A DNA stretch of 11,485 nucleotides, taken from positions 1 to 11,485 of the forward strand of contig JAPTWR010000082.1 of assembly GCA_028065135.1 (NCBI GenBank), read 5' to 3'. The position numbers and the translations under genes were made by a program. Positions 1 to 6,203 of this stretch are shown one piece after another. The notes beneath the pieces are model-generated. The model searched no databases, had not been told where the DNA came from, and saw only the letters and a list, made by a program, of their open reading frames with translations. The stretch comes from Acidithiobacillus sp. (GTDB lineage: Bacteria; Pseudomonadota; Gammaproteobacteria; Acidithiobacillales; Acidithiobacillaceae). Position 1 is the first letter of the stretch. The number at the start of each line of letters is the position of its first letter.

Positions 1-8
1 GGGCGCTT

Positions 9-14
9 AAGGAG
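9..14 (+). promoter_or_regulatory. Ribosome binding site of shdrA
   Basis: AAGGAG lies 8 bases upstream of the GTG at 23. It supports a GTG start giving a protein that opens directly with the dinucleotide-binding fold. The 22 bases before the gene show no stop or promoter that would separate it from a preceding gene outside the window. Confidence 0.75.
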
Positions 15-22
15 AAAGTTCA

Positions 23-1078
23 GTGAGTGCACAAGATACAGTGTTAGTCGTAGGTGCAGGTCCAGCAGGCTTGTCGGCAGCCGCCACCATAGCCTCCATG
101 GGGAAGAAGGCCGTCATCGTCGAGAAAGAAGATATTCTCGGTGGGGCGCCCATCATCTCCGGCTACGCCAAGCTGGTACCTTCTGGCGAATGGGCCAAAG
201 ATGCCATCGGCCGCATGGTCAGCCGTGTGGAAGGCGACGGCAATATCAGCATCCACAAGTCTGCCAAGGTCACCCAGGTAGAGGGTGAGGCCGGTAACTT
301 TACGGCCACCCTGAGCAACGGCGACAAGGTGGAAGCGGGTGCCATCATACTGGGTACGGGATTCACCCATTTCGACTCCATCAACAAGCCGGAATGGGGT
401 TTCGGTACCTACGAGGACGTCCTGACCACCACGCAGATGGAGCAGATGGTGACAGCGGGCCAGATTCGTTGTCCTTCGGACGGCCGGGTTCCGGAGCGCG
501 TGGCCATCCTGCTTTGCGTCGGTTCACGTGACCGTCAGATTGGTCGTGAATGGTGCTCCAAGATCTGCTGCACCGTTTCCACCAACCTCGCCATGGAGAT
601 CAAGGAAATTTCTCCGAGTACCGATGTGTTCATTTATTACATGGACATTCGTACCTTTGGCCTTTACGAAGACAAATTCTACTGGAAGAGTCAGGAAGAG
701 TTCAAAACCAAGTTCGTCAAGGCGCGTATCGCCGAGGTCACCAAGTCGCCTGACGGTCGTTTGCTGGTCAAGGGTGAGGATACCCTGGTCAAGCGCCCAA
801 TCGTGATTCCCATGGATATCGTCGTTCATGCCATCGGTATGGATCCCAATGCATTGAACCCGGAAATTGCCAGGACTTTTGGTATCGGTCTGGAAAAACA
901 CGGATTTATCGACCGCGCGGAACAGTACACCAACAGCCAGGGTACGACGCGTAAGGGGATTTACGTGTGTGGTGCGGCGACCGGCCCGGAAGATATCGAT
1001 TCTTCCGTAGCGCAAGGCCAGTCCGCTGGTGCGCGTGCTGTGGCGGATCTCTATGGACAGCAGAAAATTGCCAGCTGA
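23..1078 (+). CDS. shdrA: sHdrA, FAD/Fe-S subunit of the sulfur-oxidizing heterodisulfide reductase-like complex
   Basis: This is the flavin-carrying core subunit of the cytoplasmic sHdr complex, thought to take part in oxidation of protein- or lipoyl-bound sulfane sulfur to sulfite. The 351-residue protein starts with an FAD-binding Rossmann motif (VGAGPAG, residues 10-16). It carries the HdrA-type cysteine block C165-x12-C178-x3-C182-C183 with a further C150, and a C-terminal flavin-contact segment (YVCGAATGPED, about 314-324). It is much shorter than methanogen HdrA (about 650 residues): the N-terminal Fe-S and C-terminal ferredoxin-like domains are absent, which is the usual form in sulfur oxidizers. 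GTG start with a good AAGGAG. Its 3' end overlaps the next gene by 26 bases, suggesting translational coupling. Family assignment is firm; the reaction direction is inferred from context. Confidence 0.93.
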   Translation: MSAQDTVLVVGAGPAGLSAAATIASMGKKAVIVEKEDILGGAPIISGYAKLVPSGEWAKDAIGRMVSRVEGDGNISIHKSAKVTQVEGEAGNFTATLSNGDKVEAGAIILGTGFTHFDSINKPEWGFGTYEDVLTTTQMEQMVTAGQIRCPSDGRVPERVAILLCVGSRDRQIGREWCSKICCTVSTNLAMEIKEISPSTDVFIYYMDIRTFGLYEDKFYWKSQEEFKTKFVKARIAEVTKSPDGRLLVKGEDTLVKRPIVIPMDIVVHAIGMDPNALNPEIARTFGIGLEKHGFIDRAEQYTNSQGTTRKGIYVCGAATGPEDIDSSVAQGQSAGARAVADLYGQQKIAS

Positions 1079-1886
1079 TATCCACCACAGCGGGAACGGC
1101 GAACACATCGTTCCCGCCTCGCTGCCGATCGATCTCGATAAGGGACTGCTCAACAGATCCTTTTATGAGCTTGAAGAGGCGTTCGAGGGACAGCAGGGTC
1201 TTGCAGATCTGGTCGGTAGCCTGACAGAGAAGACGGCGAGTTTTCGCCGTCTTCTGCTGGAGGACAAACGACCCTTGACGGAAGCACAGATGGCGCATCT
1301 CGTGGAGCAGATGTTTACCGCGAGACGCAAGATCTGGCCCGTCATAGAGGAGCAGGGCGCGGCGCGGGTAGGTGAAATGATGCGCGATTTGCTGGAGGGC
1401 CATGGTGATCTGATGCAGCGTATGACGCGTTTTGAAGAGGCTTTGCCTGCTACGGGAAAGGCGAAACGCGTTATCAGGGACATGGGGGCTGAGATTCTGC
1501 ACTTCAGTGATCCCGAACGCTATCCGTTGATGACGCGCTGGGTCTGGGATCAGGGCACCACTTCAGGCGCGGTGCGGGAGTTCATCCGCGGGGGCGATTA
1601 CCTGACGGCTTTCCCTTTCGGAGAAAGTCCCGAAATGTTCGAGGGTCTGCGCCAGTGGATGCGGGAAGCGCTGCTGGAACTGGGAGTGTATCGTGATGTG
1701 CCATATATGGTCGATATCATCCTGGCCCACCAGTATTCACAGTATGTGCGCGCTATGGCAGAAGGCTTTTTGCGTTCGGATTTTGGCGGCCAAACAGACT
1801 TTACGGAACAAATTCGTAAATTGCTGGGCGTGGAAGTACACCGGCGGATGGGTGGATCTCGCATCAAGAGAGACGCCATTCATTGA
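1053..1886 (+). CDS. shdrH: Uncharacterized sHdr-cluster protein (sHdrH position)
   Basis: This 277-residue soluble protein of unknown function sits between shdrA and shdrC2, where sHdr operons regularly carry a conserved hypothetical gene. I see no signal peptide, membrane span or cofactor motif, and no cysteine at all, so it cannot itself hold an Fe-S cluster through thiolates or carry sulfur on a cysteine. It looks largely helical and charged. An aromatic-rich segment (HFSDPERYPLMTRWVWD, 150-166) and a second one around 212-232 (VYRDVPYMV, HQYSQYV) look like the best candidates for a functional surface. I chose ATG 1053, 26 bases inside shdrA; GTG 1029 is an in-frame alternative, and neither has a strong ribosome site, fitting coupling to shdrA translation. 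Assembly factor or structural subunit are guesses. Confidence 0.85.
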   Translation: MDSRKLPADIHHSGNGEHIVPASLPIDLDKGLLNRSFYELEEAFEGQQGLADLVGSLTEKTASFRRLLLEDKRPLTEAQMAHLVEQMFTARRKIWPVIEEQGAARVGEMMRDLLEGHGDLMQRMTRFEEALPATGKAKRVIRDMGAEILHFSDPERYPLMTRWVWDQGTTSGAVREFIRGGDYLTAFPFGESPEMFEGLRQWMREALLELGVYRDVPYMVDIILAHQYSQYVRAMAEGFLRSDFGGQTDFTEQIRKLLGVEVHRRMGGSRIKRDAIH

Positions 1887-1909
1887 TGAATTAGGGTATA
1901 GGAGCGGCT

Positions 1910-2629
1910 ATGGCTATTCATGAAAAAACACTGATCGATCCCGATCGGATTTTGCAGCACGATCACCTGGTAATAGACGGGGTGGACGTTTCAGGTTCCT
2001 GGAACACCATGATTACCCCCCGCACGCTGACGGACTATGAAGAGCATTTTGAAGAGATCATTCAGAGCTACAGCGGTGGCGAGAACGTGCATCGTTGCTG
2101 GCAGTGCGGCTCCTGCACGAATTCCTGCACCATGTATGCACAGAATGTGGATTTTAACCCGCGTTACTGGATTTATCTGATTCGCTTGGGCCTGAAGGCC
2201 GAGTTGATGAAAGATAAAGACATCATCTGGCAGTGTGTTTCGTGTAACAAGTGTACCAATATCTGCCCCAAGGATGTTCGTCCTGAGGGGGTGATGAAGG
2301 CGACAGCGCATTGGTTGGAAGATAACGGCCTGACCCCGAAAACGCTTTCGACGCATTTCGACGAGGAGTTCACCCATCAGTGCATCGAATTCGGGCGTAT
2401 CGAGGATACCGAAGTCATGGTGGGGTTCTTCAAACGTGCCGGGCAACCCTTGGTCCAGGCCTGGATCGTGGAGTTTGGCAAACGCCTGACCAAACATATG
2501 CCCTTGGGTCAGTTGGCCAAAATGGGCATGAATGTGGTGTTCCGTCCCAAGACCAAATCCTGGGGTAAAACCGGTGAAGTCCTCGCTGAATACGTGAAGG
2601 CACAGAAGGAGGCCGCGCATCATGGCTAA
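1910..2629 (+). CDS. shdrC2: sHdrC2, ferredoxin-like two-cluster [4Fe-4S] subunit
   Basis: This is the electron-transfer subunit linking HdrB-type catalytic sites to the flavin subunit. The 239-residue protein has two ferredoxin-type motifs: C63-x2-C66-x2-C69-x3-C73 and C109-x2-C112-x2-C115-x3-C119 followed by proline. Each fits one [4Fe-4S] cluster. The first motif lacks the usual proline after the last cysteine. The N-terminal 60 residues and the C-terminal 100 residues have no further cysteine pattern except one at about 358 bases from the second motif (HQCIEFG region). AGGAG at 1900-1904 is 5 bases from the ATG. The gene starts 23 bases after shdrH and overlaps shdrB2 by 8 bases, a typical HdrC-HdrB pair. 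It is called C2 rather than C1 because it lies downstream of shdrA with the intervening H gene. Confidence 0.92.
   Translation: MAIHEKTLIDPDRILQHDHLVIDGVDVSGSWNTMITPRTLTDYEEHFEEIIQSYSGGENVHRCWQCGSCTNSCTMYAQNVDFNPRYWIYLIRLGLKAELMKDKDIIWQCVSCNKCTNICPKDVRPEGVMKATAHWLEDNGLTPKTLSTHFDEEFTHQCIEFGRIEDTEVMVGFFKRAGQPLVQAWIVEFGKRLTKHMPLGQLAKMGMNVVFRPKTKSWGKTGEVLAEYVKAQKEAAHHG
2605..2612 (+). promoter_or_regulatory. Strong ribosome binding site of shdrB2
   Basis: GAAGGAGG inside the 3' end of shdrC2 is 9 bases from the ATG at 2622. It fixes the shdrB2 start and gives that gene its own efficient initiation in spite of the 8-base overlap with shdrC2. Confidence 0.75.
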
Positions 2630-3533
2630 GGTTGCATATTATCCGGGCTGTGCGCTGGAAGGTTCCGGCGGACCCTATGACAAATCCACCCGCGTTCTGG
2701 TGAAGGAACTGGGTCTGGAGATGGAAAACCTCGAGGACTACAACTGCTGTGGTGCGATGGAGGTAAAGAACATTCATCCCATGCTGCAGACCTATATGTC
2801 GGCGCGAAATCTGGCCATCGCCAGTAAGTTGCAGGGCTGTGACACGGTGATGGCGCCTTGTAACGGCTGCTATCGTAATCTGAAGCAGACCGAATATGAG
2901 TGTGCAACGTCAGAAGAAACCATGAAGACGGTGCAGGAACTCGCCAACAAGTCGGGTGACCCTGTTTATGAAGGCGACGTGCGCAGCCTGCACGCGCTGG
3001 AATGGTTCATGGAGGAAGTGGGTGTCGATGGCATCAAAAGCAAGGTCAAAAAGAGTCTCAACGGCCTGAAGATCGCCAACTACTACGGCTGCATGTACAC
3101 CCGTCCCCGGCAGATTTTCCCGGAAAAGGATCAGGGTCCCGGTTCGGAATCGAGCTATGCGCCGCATTTCATGGATGACCTGCTCGCAGCAGCCGGTGCC
3201 GTGAGCGTGGATTTCCCTTTGAAGACGGCATGTTGTGGCGGGGCGCATACGTTGTCGGATTCGGATACGTCCACCCAGTTGGTGCTGAATATCCTTCAGG
3301 CGGCGGAAGATGCCGGTGCGGAGGTGATCGCCACCGAATGTCCCACCTGCCATTCCGGTCTGGAAATGCATCAGATCCGTGCGGAGACGGAGTTCGGCAT
3401 CAAATCGAGCGTCAAGGTGATTTATTTCACCCAGTTGCTCGGTTTGGCCATGGGTCTGTCTGCGCGCAAGGTCGGCATTCCCGACAATGTCAGCGACTCG
3501 ATGGATCTTCTTGCCGCCAAGGGCATTATCTGA
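2622..3533 (+). CDS. shdrB2: sHdrB2, CCG-domain heterodisulfide reductase-like subunit
   Basis: This is the putative catalytic HdrB-type subunit. The 303-residue protein contains two complete cysteine-rich CCG domains: C10, C42-C43, C80-x2-C83, and C157, C204-C205, C240-x2-C243. In methanogen HdrB such motifs bind non-cubane [4Fe-4S] clusters at which disulfides are cleaved or formed. Here the substrate is inferred to be a sulfur-carrier or lipoyl disulfide/persulfide. An extra C73 precedes the first CxxC. Both CCG sets are intact, so neither domain looks degenerate. It overlaps shdrC2 by 8 bases and is followed 12 bases later by a strong terminator hairpin, marking the end of the enzyme-subunit block. 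Assignment to HdrB is firm; the exact reaction is inferred. Confidence 0.92.
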   Translation: MAKVAYYPGCALEGSGGPYDKSTRVLVKELGLEMENLEDYNCCGAMEVKNIHPMLQTYMSARNLAIASKLQGCDTVMAPCNGCYRNLKQTEYECATSEETMKTVQELANKSGDPVYEGDVRSLHALEWFMEEVGVDGIKSKVKKSLNGLKIANYYGCMYTRPRQIFPEKDQGPGSESSYAPHFMDDLLAAAGAVSVDFPLKTACCGGAHTLSDSDTSTQLVLNILQAAEDAGAEVIATECPTCHSGLEMHQIRAETEFGIKSSVKVIYFTQLLGLAMGLSARKVGIPDNVSDSMDLLAAKGII

Positions 3534-3545
3534 AATGGTATGGGG

Positions 3546-3574
3546 AAGCGCCCCTTTGCGGGGCGCTTTTTTTT
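3546..3574 (+). terminator. Intrinsic terminator inside the operon, after shdrB2
   Basis: A perfect 9-bp stem (AAGCGCCCC / GGGGCGCTT) with the 5-base loop TTTGC runs straight into eight T residues (3567-3574). It begins 12 bases after the shdrB2 stop. The next gene starts only 27 bases after the T-tract, which leaves no room for a normal promoter. The signal is therefore likely partial, attenuating the downstream lbpA-dsrE-lip genes relative to the sHdr subunits. Confidence 0.85.
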
Positions 3575-3601
3575 ACCTGTCGCTGACACCAGGGGAAGGC
3601 C

Positions 3602-4048
3602 ATGGAATGTAACGGTTGCGAATTCCGCGCCGAATTATATTACGATCGGGAATGCCAGATCTGGGTGCGACGCGAAGGCGATGGCACGCTTACGGTGGGT
3701 ATGACCGACATATCTCAGTCGATTGCCGGAAAAATTCTGCATGTCCGGGTACGCCGACCAGGGACACGTCGTCCGCTGGGTAAGCCGGTTGCCACTATCG
3801 AGAGCGGAAAATGGGCAGGTCCGGTTCCGAATGTCTTCGATTGCGTGATCGAATCGGCCAACGAAGATGTCCTGGAAGATCCCAATCTGCTCAATATCGA
3901 ACCCTACGAAGCCTGGATCGCCCGGGTACGCCCGGTGGCTTCGGTGGACGCTGCGCTCAAAAAGCTGTCTACTGGGGACGCCGCCTTTGAGTTGTACCGG
4001 CAGCGCTGTCTGCGTGATGACATTCATTGTGAGCGAGGAATGCGATGA
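3602..4048 (+). CDS. LbpA-like lipoate-binding protein, divergent paralogue (GcvH-like)
   Basis: This 148-residue GcvH-like carrier has the lipoylation site ESGKWAGP with the candidate lipoyl lysine at K70, preceded by the fold segments WVRREGDGTLTVGMTD (21-36) and IAGKILHV (41-48). In sHdr organisms such proteins (LbpA) are the lipoyl-bearing partners of the complex rather than glycine-cleavage H proteins; no gcvP or gcvT is present here. It departs from the usual form. The post-lysine PVSGTV-type turn is replaced by NVFDCVI, and the DPYGSGW-type segment reads EPYEAW. It also has six cysteines, including an N-terminal C3-x2-C6, C18, C81, C136 and C143. AGGGG about 6 bases upstream supports ATG 3602. 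It overlaps the next gene by 4 bases (ATGA). It could be a regulatory or sulfur-binding variant rather than a simple second copy. Confidence 0.85.
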   Translation: MECNGCEFRAELYYDRECQIWVRREGDGTLTVGMTDISQSIAGKILHVRVRRPGTRRPLGKPVATIESGKWAGPVPNVFDCVIESANEDVLEDPNLLNIEPYEAWIARVRPVASVDAALKKLSTGDAAFELYRQRCLRDDIHCERGMR

Positions 4049-4443
4049 GCGACGACCATTATCTGGAAGATCAGGGCGAAAAGTCGGTAGTCATCGTCAT
4101 GACCAGCGGGCCGAGCACTGCGCATCGCTGTGCGACGCCGTTTTATCTGGGTGCCCTGTTGTCTTCCATGGATGCGGAGGTTAAGATTTTTTGCACGATG
4201 GAAGCGGTCCGGCTGATGCAGACGGGCGTCGCGGAAAATCTTTCGGCGATGGCTGGCGGCAAGCGGATTATCGACTTCATTCGTGACGCAAAAAATGCCG
4301 GAGTGGAAATCCAGGTCTGTCGACCGGCGCTTCCCGGCTATGAGATCGAGGCCGACAACCTGATCGATGAAGTGGACGCGGTGGCGTCCGCCGGTGATCT
4401 AGCCGATCTGATTCTGTCGGTTGACCGACTGCTGTTTTTTTAA
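4045..4443 (+). CDS. Small DsrE-family protein, putative sulfur carrier
   Basis: This 132-residue soluble protein has a DsrE/DsrF-like alpha/beta core. A first strand VVIVMTSGPS (15-24) is followed by a helix carrying RCATPFYLGALLSS. A second strand VKIFCTMEAV holds C50, and VEIQVCRPAL places C92 where family members often have the sulfur-binding cysteine. C29 is a third cysteine. DsrE-type proteins pass persulfide sulfur between partners, and the position between two lipoyl carriers suggests transfer to or from them. It shares the ATGA overlap with the upstream gene, with GAGGA 5 bases before its start, so translation is probably coupled. The last codons are TTT-TTT-TAA and form part of a T-run after a short dyad. 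Assignment to the superfamily is good; the subfamily and the active cysteine are inferred. Confidence 0.82.
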   Translation: MSDDHYLEDQGEKSVVIVMTSGPSTAHRCATPFYLGALLSSMDAEVKIFCTMEAVRLMQTGVAENLSAMAGGKRIIDFIRDAKNAGVEIQVCRPALPGYEIEADNLIDEVDAVASAGDLADLILSVDRLLFF

Positions 4444-4486
4444 AATCCTGCTTGGCAGCGGGGTCTGTTTACTGGAAATGCAAACC

Positions 4487-4493
4487 AAAGGAG
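4487..4493 (+). promoter_or_regulatory. Ribosome binding site that decides the second lbpA start
   Basis: AAAGGAG sits 6 bases before ATG 4500 and only 3 before the adjacent ATG 4497. The second ATG is therefore preferred. Starts further upstream in frame (from 4452) would add 15-16 unrelated residues ahead of the ribosome site and are unlikely. Confidence 0.7.
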
Positions 4494-4499
4494 AAAATG

Positions 4500-4937
4500 A
4501 TGGGAACTGTACGTGGCTGTGAAATCCCCGAAGATCTGCTGTACAACGTCGAGAATAACGTGTGGCTGCGCAAGGAAGACGATGGCACTGTGACCATCGG
4601 CATGACCTCCTATGCCTGTGCGTTGGCTGGACAGATCGTTTCTTATACACCCAAGGGCGCTGGCAAGGAGATCAAGAAGGACAAGTCCGCAGCAACGGTG
4701 GAGTCCGGCAAGTGGGTTGGCCCGCTGAAGAGTCCCGTCAGCGGTACGGTGATGTCGAGCAACGACGATGTGGCCAAAGAGCCGGGCCTCATCAACAAGG
4801 ATCCCTATGGAAGCGGCTGGATTGCCAAGCTGACGCCCGCCGATTTTGCAGGCGACGCCAGTGAACTGAAGACCGGCGCCGATGCTTTGGCGGCATTCGA
4901 AGAAAAGATGACGGCGGATGGTTTTGGCGGCTGCTGA
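4500..4937 (+). CDS. lbpA: LbpA lipoate-binding protein, canonical form (GcvH-like)
   Basis: This 145-residue lipoyl carrier is expected to be the main swinging-arm partner of the sHdr complex. The lipoylation motif ESGKWVGP puts the lipoyl lysine at K71. Around it are the conserved GcvH-fold segments VTIGMTSYACALAGQIV (31-47), SPVSGTV (78-84) and LINKDPYGSGW (98-108). All elements that are altered in the upstream paralogue are intact here, so this copy is the likelier standard substrate of the lipoate-assembly enzymes that follow. Three cysteines are present (C7, C40 and C145, the last residue). It starts 56 bases after dsrE with its own good ribosome site, and is followed by an 84-base gap holding a stable hairpin. 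A role in glycine cleavage is unlikely given the neighbours and the GKW rather than VKA lysine context. Confidence 0.9.
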   Translation: MGTVRGCEIPEDLLYNVENNVWLRKEDDGTVTIGMTSYACALAGQIVSYTPKGAGKEIKKDKSAATVESGKWVGPLKSPVSGTVMSSNDDVAKEPGLINKDPYGSGWIAKLTPADFAGDASELKTGADALAAFEEKMTADGFGGC

Positions 4938-4964
4938 TTGGTGCAATCCGTCATGATTCAGGAA

Positions 4965-4987
4965 GACGGCTGCATTTCGCGGCCGTC
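4965..4987 (+). other. Stable stem-loop between lbpA and lipS1
   Basis: GACGGCTGC pairs with GCGGCCGTC (9 bp with one G-T wobble) around the loop ATTTC. No T-tract follows, so it does not look like an intrinsic terminator. It lies 28 bases after the lbpA stop and could protect the 3' end of the lbpA message or be a processing site separating the carrier gene from the lip genes. Confidence 0.55.
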
Positions 4988-5021
4988 CGGCCTTCTCTCT
5001 GCATAAAGGATGGAAATTCAT

Positions 5022-6143
5022 ATGAACCCATGGTTGAACGCCGTTGCGCAAGTAGAGGCTTTGGAGGATCTGGTCCTCAATGCGGATCTAGTGGACTCTA
5101 TGCGCGAACGGTGGTCCGGTCTGTCCGGTAGTCAGGTGGGTCGTATCAATTTCTATACGCCTTCTTTCAAGCACCATGAAACGTCCGAAGTTTCCGCCTG
5201 CGGGAAGAATGCTTTCCCGGCCATTTCCATCACCGGTGGTGATTGCAAGTTGCAGTGTGACCACTGTAAGGCGAAGATTCTGGAGCCGATGATTCCGGTG
5301 CGCACGCCGGAAGAACTGGATCGTCTGGTGGACCGGATCGTCCTGGATGGGGGCCGTGGGCTGCTGCTTTCAGGAGGTTCGGACCATCAGAACGTGGTCC
5401 ACTATGAACCCTATTTTCCGACGGTACGCAAGATCAAGGATCGCTATCCGAATTTACAGATCGCCATGCATACGGGTATCGCCACCCCGGAGTTCGCGCG
5501 TGGGATGGAGGATGCGGGTGTCGATGTGGCCATGATGGATGTGATCGGTGCCCAGGACACCATCAACCAGGTCTACCATTTGCGCCGTTCGGTGGATGAT
5601 TTTGAGGCGGCGCTGGAGGCATTGGTGGCCACCAGGATGAAAGTGGTGCCGCATATCGTCATCGGATTGCATTACGGGGAGTTGCTTGGTGAATGGAACG
5701 CTCTCGAAATTATCCAGCGGCATCTGCCCAGTGCCCTGGTGCTGGTGGTGATCATGCCGCAATACGCCGCTTCGAGTCGGCCTTTCGTGACGCCAGCGGC
5801 GGGTGAAATTGGTAAATTCTTTATGGATGCGCGGGCTGCGCTGCCGGAAACACCGGTATTGCTGGGCTGCGCACGGCCTTCCGGCGTGCATCGTTCCATC
5901 ACCGACACCTATGCGGTCATGGCGGGACTGAACGGGGTGGCCTTCCCCTCTGATGGCATGCTGGCCCTCGCCAAGCACCTGGAACGGGATGTCTTTGTGA
6001 CACCTTCCTGCTGCTCCATGATTGTCGGTGAAGAAGTCCTGGCACTGGGTGACGAGACGACCACTATGCCTCTGGATTATGTCCCCGCCGCGCCGAAACG
6101 TCGCCCACAACTGCGGGATATCCCGATTGTGTTTACGGCCTGA
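5022..6143 (+). CDS. lipS1: LipS1, radical SAM lipoyl synthase component
   Basis: This is one half of the two-protein lipoyl synthase found with sHdr systems and in some archaea. It works with LipS2 to insert sulfur into the carrier-bound octanoyl chain. The 373-residue protein has the radical-SAM cluster motif C75-x3-C79-x2-C82 and an SAM-contact-like LLLSGGSD (113-120). Extra cysteines at C60, C283 and the pair C330-C331 (SCCS) could hold an auxiliary cluster. It has no LipA-type CX4CX5C motif, so it is not classical LipA. I chose ATG 5022, 11 bases after AAAGGA (5005-5010); ATG 5010 overlaps that ribosome site and would add four residues. The gene is 84 bases after lbpA and 48 before the ligase gene. 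The name rests on family style and context. Confidence 0.83.
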   Translation: MNPWLNAVAQVEALEDLVLNADLVDSMRERWSGLSGSQVGRINFYTPSFKHHETSEVSACGKNAFPAISITGGDCKLQCDHCKAKILEPMIPVRTPEELDRLVDRIVLDGGRGLLLSGGSDHQNVVHYEPYFPTVRKIKDRYPNLQIAMHTGIATPEFARGMEDAGVDVAMMDVIGAQDTINQVYHLRRSVDDFEAALEALVATRMKVVPHIVIGLHYGELLGEWNALEIIQRHLPSALVLVVIMPQYAASSRPFVTPAAGEIGKFFMDARAALPETPVLLGCARPSGVHRSITDTYAVMAGLNGVAFPSDGMLALAKHLERDVFVTPSCCSMIVGEEVLALGDETTTMPLDYVPAAPKRRPQLRDIPIVFTA

Positions 6144-6184
6144 GACTGCATTGTTTCTTCTGGGCCTCACGTTCGTCCGGTTGC

Positions 6185-6203
6185 ATACGTTATGACAACG
6201 TAT
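6185..6203 (+). promoter_or_regulatory. Perfect dyad enclosing the ligase start codon
   Basis: ATACGTT and AACGTAT form a perfect 7-bp inverted repeat around ATGAC, whose first three bases are the start codon of the lipoate-protein ligase. The same gene has no recognizable Shine-Dalgarno sequence. The dyad may act as an RNA hairpin presenting the AUG in its loop, or as a protein-binding palindrome. Confidence 0.45.

Noticed and set aside
524..1153. Reverse-strand frame of about 209 codons opposite shdrA
   Set aside because: Shadow of the clearly coding shdrA; no motif and no start signal.
1991..2623. Reverse-strand frame of about 210 codons opposite shdrC2
   Set aside because: shdrC2 on the plus strand has two perfect Fe-S motifs and a ribosome site; the antisense frame has no recognizable family features.
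4452..4499. N-terminal extension of the second lipoyl carrier from ATG 4452
   Set aside because: The ribosome site AAAGGAG at 4487-4493 lies inside this extension, and GcvH-like proteins begin near the ATG at 4500.
3602..4937. Glycine cleavage system (gcvH copies)
   Set aside because: No gcvT, gcvP or serine/glycine genes are nearby; both carriers have an ESGKW lysine context and sit in an sHdr operon.
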